Source of the DNA: Aspergillus flavus
Lineage: Eukaryota; Ascomycota; Eurotiomycetes; Eurotiales; Aspergillaceae
Assembly (NCBI RefSeq): GCF_009017415.1
Contig: NC_092410.1
Span: 1,488,001-1,552,000 of the forward strand
Direction of reading: 5' to 3'
DNA length: 64,000 nt
Shown piece after piece: positions 59,306-64,000 of this stretch. How positions within the stretch are numbered: position 1 is the first letter of the stretch; every line of letters starts with the position of its first letter. The translations under genes were made by a program, and so were the position numbers. Below the pieces are notes generated by a model. It saw only the letters and a program-made list of their open reading frames with translations, did not search any database and was not told the origin of the DNA.

Positions 59306-60071
59306 ATGAAGTTCTTCATTCCCTGCATTGCCGCTATCTTCGCCACTGGAGTGCTGGCCGCTCCAACTCCCGATGCTTCCCTCAATGTCCCTCTCGACAA
59401 GAGGGATGATCGCGGTCAATACACCGTCTCCGGCCTCGGATCCCGCAAGAAGGCCATCATCGACGCGGGCGGCAACTCCCTTGATCTCGCCATTGCTATG
59501 CTCGAAATGTAAGAAGACACAATCCGCAAATAGGCTGTTCTAACACGTGTACCAGCGAGACTATGAACACCGCCCACTATCCCTACGGTGACGGCAAGAC
59601 CTACGACGCCGCCAACTTCGGTCTGTTCAAGCAGAACTGGGGCTTGCTCCGTGAGTGCGCCCACCGCTACGGCTTCAAGGGGAAGTCGGAAGACCAATGG
59701 AACGATGGAGCTGTCATGAAGTAAGATATTATGTCTTGAGATATTTTCCTTGGGGTATTGACTGATAGGGAAAAGCTCGAATGTCTACGCCGACGTTGCG
59801 TCTCGTTGGGATTGCCAGAACTACTACGGTTACGATAAGTGGTTCGCTGGACACCGCAACGGTGCTTCTGGTCTTGCTAATCCCCACACTGAGGATATCA
59901 ATAGTATGTTTCAATTATTCTATTAATATGTTGCCCCTGAAGAGCAGAAGCTGACGAATTCCATTCATAGCCTACAAGTCTGCCGTCCAGTGGATCCAGC
60001 AGCAGATTGACAGCAACGAGAAGTACAAGTACGATGACACTCGCTTTTGGGTCAATGTTCGTGCCATCTAA
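59306..60071 (+). CDS. Secreted GH134 endo-beta-1,4-mannanase (Man134A-like)
   Basis: Four exons (59306-59508, 59556-59720, 59776-59903, 59971-60071) give 198 residues. A signal peptide (MKFFIPCIAAIFATGVLA) and a short propeptide ending in a KR processing site (LDKRDDRG) precede the mature enzyme. The body matches GH134, the small lysozyme-fold mannanase family founded on A. nidulans Man134A: YTVSGLGSRKKAIIDAGGN, LDLAIAMLEIETM, YGDGKTYDAANFGLFKQNW, KWFAGHRNGASGL and the C-terminal DDTRFWVNV. The Glu after AML and the Asp in YDAANFG correspond to the acid and base positions described for the family. The third exon uses an AAAAG acceptor, chosen because it alone restores the family sequence (VMNSNVYADVASRWD). 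Confidence 0.9.
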
Positions 60072-60754
60072 GCACATATATCAGTGAATTCGCAGGTTTC
60101 TGTGAAATGTGTTGGTTGCAATGGTGACCTCGCTCTATAGTATACTTCTCTTCTTGTTGATCAGCCTTTGTGTCATTCGTCTTTGCTGTTATAACATGCT
60201 TGGGGAATTTTATCTTAATTGATTGATTTTTTTCAGACGTCTTACTGTAGATGAAAAGTCTAAGTAAGAATCTTTACAATCTTACAAATAGAACCCCACT
60301 TAATGTAATATATCCTAATTAATAGGCTTCGGGAGAATACACGAAGGCGCAAATCGGAAGTCAGGGGTGATAGCACAGCTCAGCACTAATTCGCCACTAG
60401 CCCTAAGTCCATTTATACTAGCAACGCAACCAGGTGACGATTCTCACCATGCTCCACAACAAGACCGAATATAACGCCAGTATACCAATTCTCATTAGCA
60501 CCCTTAATTCCTGCCCAATTATAAAGTCAAGTGGTGTCTTTGAGAAACCAAACTGAACCCACATATGCATACTATATTAGGCTGTGATACAAGCTTTCAG
60601 CAACCCCGCTACCACTCATGTAATGACTATTTATATATATATCTTGGTCTCAGATCGTCATATGTGACTATATCTCTCTGCCCTGCTAATATTGACCTTC
60701 TTAACAACATCCTCTCATCTACCTTCTAAGTTCAGCTCATTTTAACTGTCAATA
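60072..60754. other. Intergenic region
   Basis: Nothing recognised. Confidence 0.5.
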
Positions 60755-61558
60755 ATGTCCCGAAACCCAACACCTCATAATCCCAGGCCTCTGGGAAGGC
60801 CCCACAGTCTTCAACCCAGTGTCAACCCTACTAACAGCCTCCAACCTCAAAACTGAAACCGCCACTCTCCCAAGTACAGGCACTATTTCTTCCGGTAGCC
60901 CGGGTCTCAAAGACGATGTCTTAGCAGTACGCACACATATCGAGAAATTAGTCCAGCAAGGTGAAGATGTACTATTGGCCCTCCACTCCGCGGGCGGGTT
61001 CATTGGCAGTGAAGCAATGGAAGGGTTTAGCAGGAAGGACCGTGAAGAACGGGGATTAAGTGGAGGTGTCGTGGGGATTGCTTTTGTGGCTGCTGCTATT
61101 GTAGAGGAGGGTATGTGCATGGGGATTTGCCCTTTGGTGTTGCGCAGGTTTGTTCTCTTTTCTTGTGGTGGTGGTGGTGGTGGTGGTGGTGGTGTAAATG
61201 GGGGTTAATTGCTAACCTTGACGATCCTATACAGGGCGGAGCAATACACTGTGTACAGCCGGAACAGACACTTTTCAATGATCTTGATGAAGAAGAGAAA
61301 GGGAAATGGTTGGATGTGCTTAAGCCTCAGCCTGCCCAGGGCTGGAATGGGACAACGATATATGCGGGCTGGAAGGATGTGAAGAGTGTGTACCTGATTT
61401 GTGAGGAGGATCAGGTTATTCCAGCTTTCTTACAGGAGGAACTTGCTGGGTTAGCTGGGAGTAGGATTGAGCGCTGCAGTGCGGGCCATTTGCCGCATTT
61501 GAGTCAACCGAGTAGGATTGTGGAAGTTATTAAAGACGCCGTTGCTGCTTTTGTTTGA
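60755..61558 (+). pseudogene. Alpha/beta hydrolase gene broken by two compensating frame changes
   Basis: The conserved start reads HLIIPGLWEGPTVFNPVSTLL, but the nearest ATG (60755) is in a different frame and a TAA precedes the conserved block in its own frame. That frame runs through the nucleophile elbow region (LALHSAGGFIGSEAM) to IVEEG near 61110. The family sequence then continues one frame over (GYVHGDLPFGVAQ), crosses an intron ending ACAG at about 61235, and resumes GGAIHCVQPEQTLFNDL through SVYLICEEDQVIP to the catalytic-His region SAGHLPHLSQP. The family is the Pfam Abhydrolase_6-like fungal group. The intron holds a (TGG)n run at about 61164-61193. It could be a pseudogene or carry two sequence errors. 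Confidence 0.6.
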
Positions 61559-62134
61559 TGTACTGTAATTCGGTGAGTGGGATGTTGGCGAGGTGAGAAA
61601 TGGTCTTTTGAGGAAGATCACTATAGCTTACTCGCCGATGAGTGTGACTTCTATACATGGTTGAAGGTATGATAGGTCGTTGGTAGCCCCAGCTGCAAAT
61701 TATTTGATTGACGTAGGGCATTCTATAACGTACATAACTCATCTAATACTTTGTATCCAAAAGCTCAACGTGATTTGACCAGGTAACCCTATCGGACCGA
61801 GGCACATTCTCCTAGGTTGAATGTTATGTAAAGCGCGCGGCCATAGCGACGGTCAAAGCGCTTGTGACAAGCTGCAAACATTTAACTGGCAGACAAATCA
61901 CCTATCTTTTTCCAAGCTCCTAGATTTCACAACTCCACTTTCCAGACTACATACTTATTACATATCCCTACATACATCATTGTCTAATTCCTAGTGCAAT
62001 ATTCCCGCCCTTGCATAAAGAACTCTAAGTCTCTACATTACAGTTATATATCATTGATTATAATAACCAAATAGCTGTGAAGCACGGTGTTCCCAAGCCC
62101 CTCTATACACTTTATCTCAAGAATCGATGCTCTG
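61559..62134. other. Intergenic region
   Basis: 3' flank of the broken hydrolase and promoter of the thioesterase-like gene; nothing else recognised. Confidence 0.5.
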
Positions 62135-63239
62135 ATGTCACCAAAGGACATATTCATCAGCGCCTCATCGGTGGGATCTGATAGGCAACCACAAGCCTGC
62201 AGATTAACTCCATTGGAGGATGCCATTAAACTTACAGCTTCAGAAAATGAAGACAGCTGCTTCTTGGGCTATTTACCCGAGGATTGGTGTACCAAAGGTA
62301 GGCAGACATGCAAGCCCTAAACTATATGATCTTTAATATATTGACTCACGCCGCACGTAAAGGGGACCTTGGCTTTCGAGCCTATGGAGGGTTCTGCACT
62401 GCTCTGATAGTCGGTGGTAGTAGCAGATACTTTGCGTTAAGATATCCGGAGTCAAACCAACCTCACTGTGTCTCTCTCCATATTCAGTTCTTAAGGCCCC
62501 TCCCCTGTGGACCGTTCAAAGTCAGTTTCGATGACATACGGAACGGTTCCCGGTTCTCAGTTATAGAAGCGAGAATATGTCCAATGGATAGTGCGTTTTC
62601 CAGTCCGTATATAGTATCTGTCATTACTCTTGGGAATTTGCATCGAAAAACTGGACCCAGTATCAGCGTGCAATCGACGACGATACCAAACAGACTAAAT
62701 GATTGTGTTCCATGGAAGCATTATTACTTTGATCCAAATAAAAACCCTCCCGGCGCCCGCTTCGAATTTCTTGTTCCAAAAGGCGGTCCCAGCCTCTTAT
62801 GGAGTCCTGTCCGGGGACAGAACGCTCGGGATCAGTGGGCAAAGGTAGCTGGAGAGAATGAGAGCTTTAACATGGAGTATCTAGGATTGCTCGCCGATTC
62901 GGTACCAGAATTCACCCCGTCCTAATATTGACAATGGACTTATACTGAACATAGGTCCCTGCCCTTCCTATGAACTATGATCCCCAAGGACTAAATGCCA
63001 CAGAAATGTGGGCCTTTCCTACAGTCAATCTGTCCTTGGACATTCGCGAAGACCCAACTGGAAAGGAGTGGATACTTGTTCGTTCAAAGATGCGAAGCCT
63101 ACGTGACGGTCGCTTTGATATGGAGATGCAAATGGTTGATGAGAACAATAATCTAGTGGCAACGTGCCGGCATAGCTGCGTAATGTTTGCGAGGAGGAGC
63201 GGTCAGGGACGTAAAGTCCGTCCCAAGGCTTCTTTGTAA
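62135..63239 (+). CDS. Acyl-CoA thioesterase-like hotdog protein
   Basis: Three exons (62135-62297, 62363-62901, 62955-63239) give 328 residues. The N-terminal part reads LPEDWC then YGGFCTALIVGGSSRYFALRYP, the helix of a first hotdog fold, followed by QPHCVSLHIQFLRPLPCGPF and SRFSVIEARI strands. The C-terminal third (EMWAFPTVNLSLDIRED, WILVRSKMRSLRDGRFDMEMQMVDENNNLVATCRHSCVMF) is the second hotdog half. This matches the fungal thioesterase family (4HBT_3/TesB-like). The physiological substrate is unknown. The first intron's acceptor (GTAAAG) is weak. In-frame Met at 62087 is an alternative start. Confidence 0.75.
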
Positions 63240-64000
63240 AACGCCTATCGCTCCCCAATGACCAAAAGTTACAGAAATGGCCAGCTGCAACCCATTTTAT
63301 TGCATTTGTGACAGTTCATGAATCTTTTCTCGGGGCTGTCCGAGACTGCTATCGACCAGATCTACAAGGAGTCAGCATTGTTTGGGACCTCGCTGTGTAT
63401 TCCTGAGTCCATGTGGTCTCCTACTATTGCGGACTTTGGGGATACTGGAATCGGAAAATTGATTCAGGGAAGATCACAGACTCTGCTTAAATCCTCTTGG
63501 GGGATATATTGTATCCAAAACCTGTGCCGTGGTGGATGGTCCCATTTCTTTTTATTTCGCGATCTTGGACCATATACTGGCTTCTGCCATGCCTGAGGGT
63601 TCTCTTTGGTATACCAAGGATAAAAGTTATATTTGATATTGCTTCAGTGTAATTATGCTTATGTTGGCTTCGTGTCTATATCATATTTTTACTTCAGTAT
63701 CTCCGGGAGCTCTGCACGGGTCCTGTATATATATGCACTAAGGAAAATGGCTGCTAAATTTTTGAGCGAAAAACTTTGAATGACTCCACTAACTGTCGTT
63801 TCATTCCATATATACTTCCCTGAGTTCAATTTATTTATAACACACTGGCCATAAACCGCCTTTCGAGCTGCGCGTAATATCTCCATGGTTTGACTTCTTT
63901 TTTGTACAGAGTGTTGAGTGTTGGATGTTCGTATACTATATAGGCCCATATTCTGTGCTAAATGTCCCCAAGAAACACCCATCGTATTTATCTTCAATGT
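63240..64000. other. Window-edge intergenic region
   Basis: ORFs at 63318-63596 (plus) and 63689-63997 (minus) show nothing recognisable and are not called. Confidence 0.45.

Noticed and set aside
63318..63596. 92-codon plus-strand ORF downstream of the thioesterase-like gene
   Set aside because: No recognised domain and no promoter support.

Overview
This window is nuclear DNA of a filamentous ascomycete, almost certainly an Aspergillus or a close relative. Genes carry short 48-87 bp introns with GT(A/G)NGT donors and CTAAC-type branch points. Recognisable products include the ZafA/Zap1 zinc regulator, Prp5, eIF3h, CK2-beta and a plant-cell-wall-degrading set (GH3, GH6, GH5 with CBM1, GH134). 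The species cannot be told from sequence alone, and all splice sites here were assigned by eye.

Layout. 1-9 kb: a Tm-1-like UPF0261 protein and a Tm-1-like TIM-barrel protein, the two halves of a protein that plants make as one chain, separated by a tetraspanin and an unrecognised gene. 10-15 kb: a secreted GH3 glycosidase, an SDR oxidoreductase and a small putative mitochondrial protein. 15.5-25 kb: a housekeeping block with zafA, a small putative lipid-anchored protein, prp5 and a mitochondrial HMG-box protein. 25-28 kb: no convincing gene. 28-35.6 kb: one very large, low-complexity, repeat-built protein (about 2425 residues) that I cannot assign to a known family. 36-42.3 kb: a mitochondrial carrier, eIF3h, kynurenine formamidase and CK2-beta. 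43-45.7 kb: a small ORF and a decayed coiled-coil gene. 46-47.5 kb: a GH6 cellobiohydrolase. 49-54 kb: a small ORF, a predicted mitochondrial protein and an aldo/keto reductase. 54.9-55.7 kb: a decayed ankyrin-like gene. 56.5-60.1 kb: a divergent mannanase pair (GH5 plus GH134). 60.7-63.2 kb: a frame-broken alpha/beta hydrolase and a thioesterase-like gene.

How things work together. The GH3, GH6, GH5 and GH134 enzymes are secreted polysaccharide hydrolases, and their upstream regions carry CreA-like and XlnR-like words. The Tm-1-like pair shares an identical 10-bp CRE-like word upstream of both genes. zafA has three ACCTTG words upstream, which suggests autoregulation. The observation most worth following is the large protein at 28-35.6 kb: eight near-identical 43-residue modules separated by Glu-Pro spacers appear to be an expanded form of a smaller acidic-Trp/poly-Lys motif scattered through the same chain.
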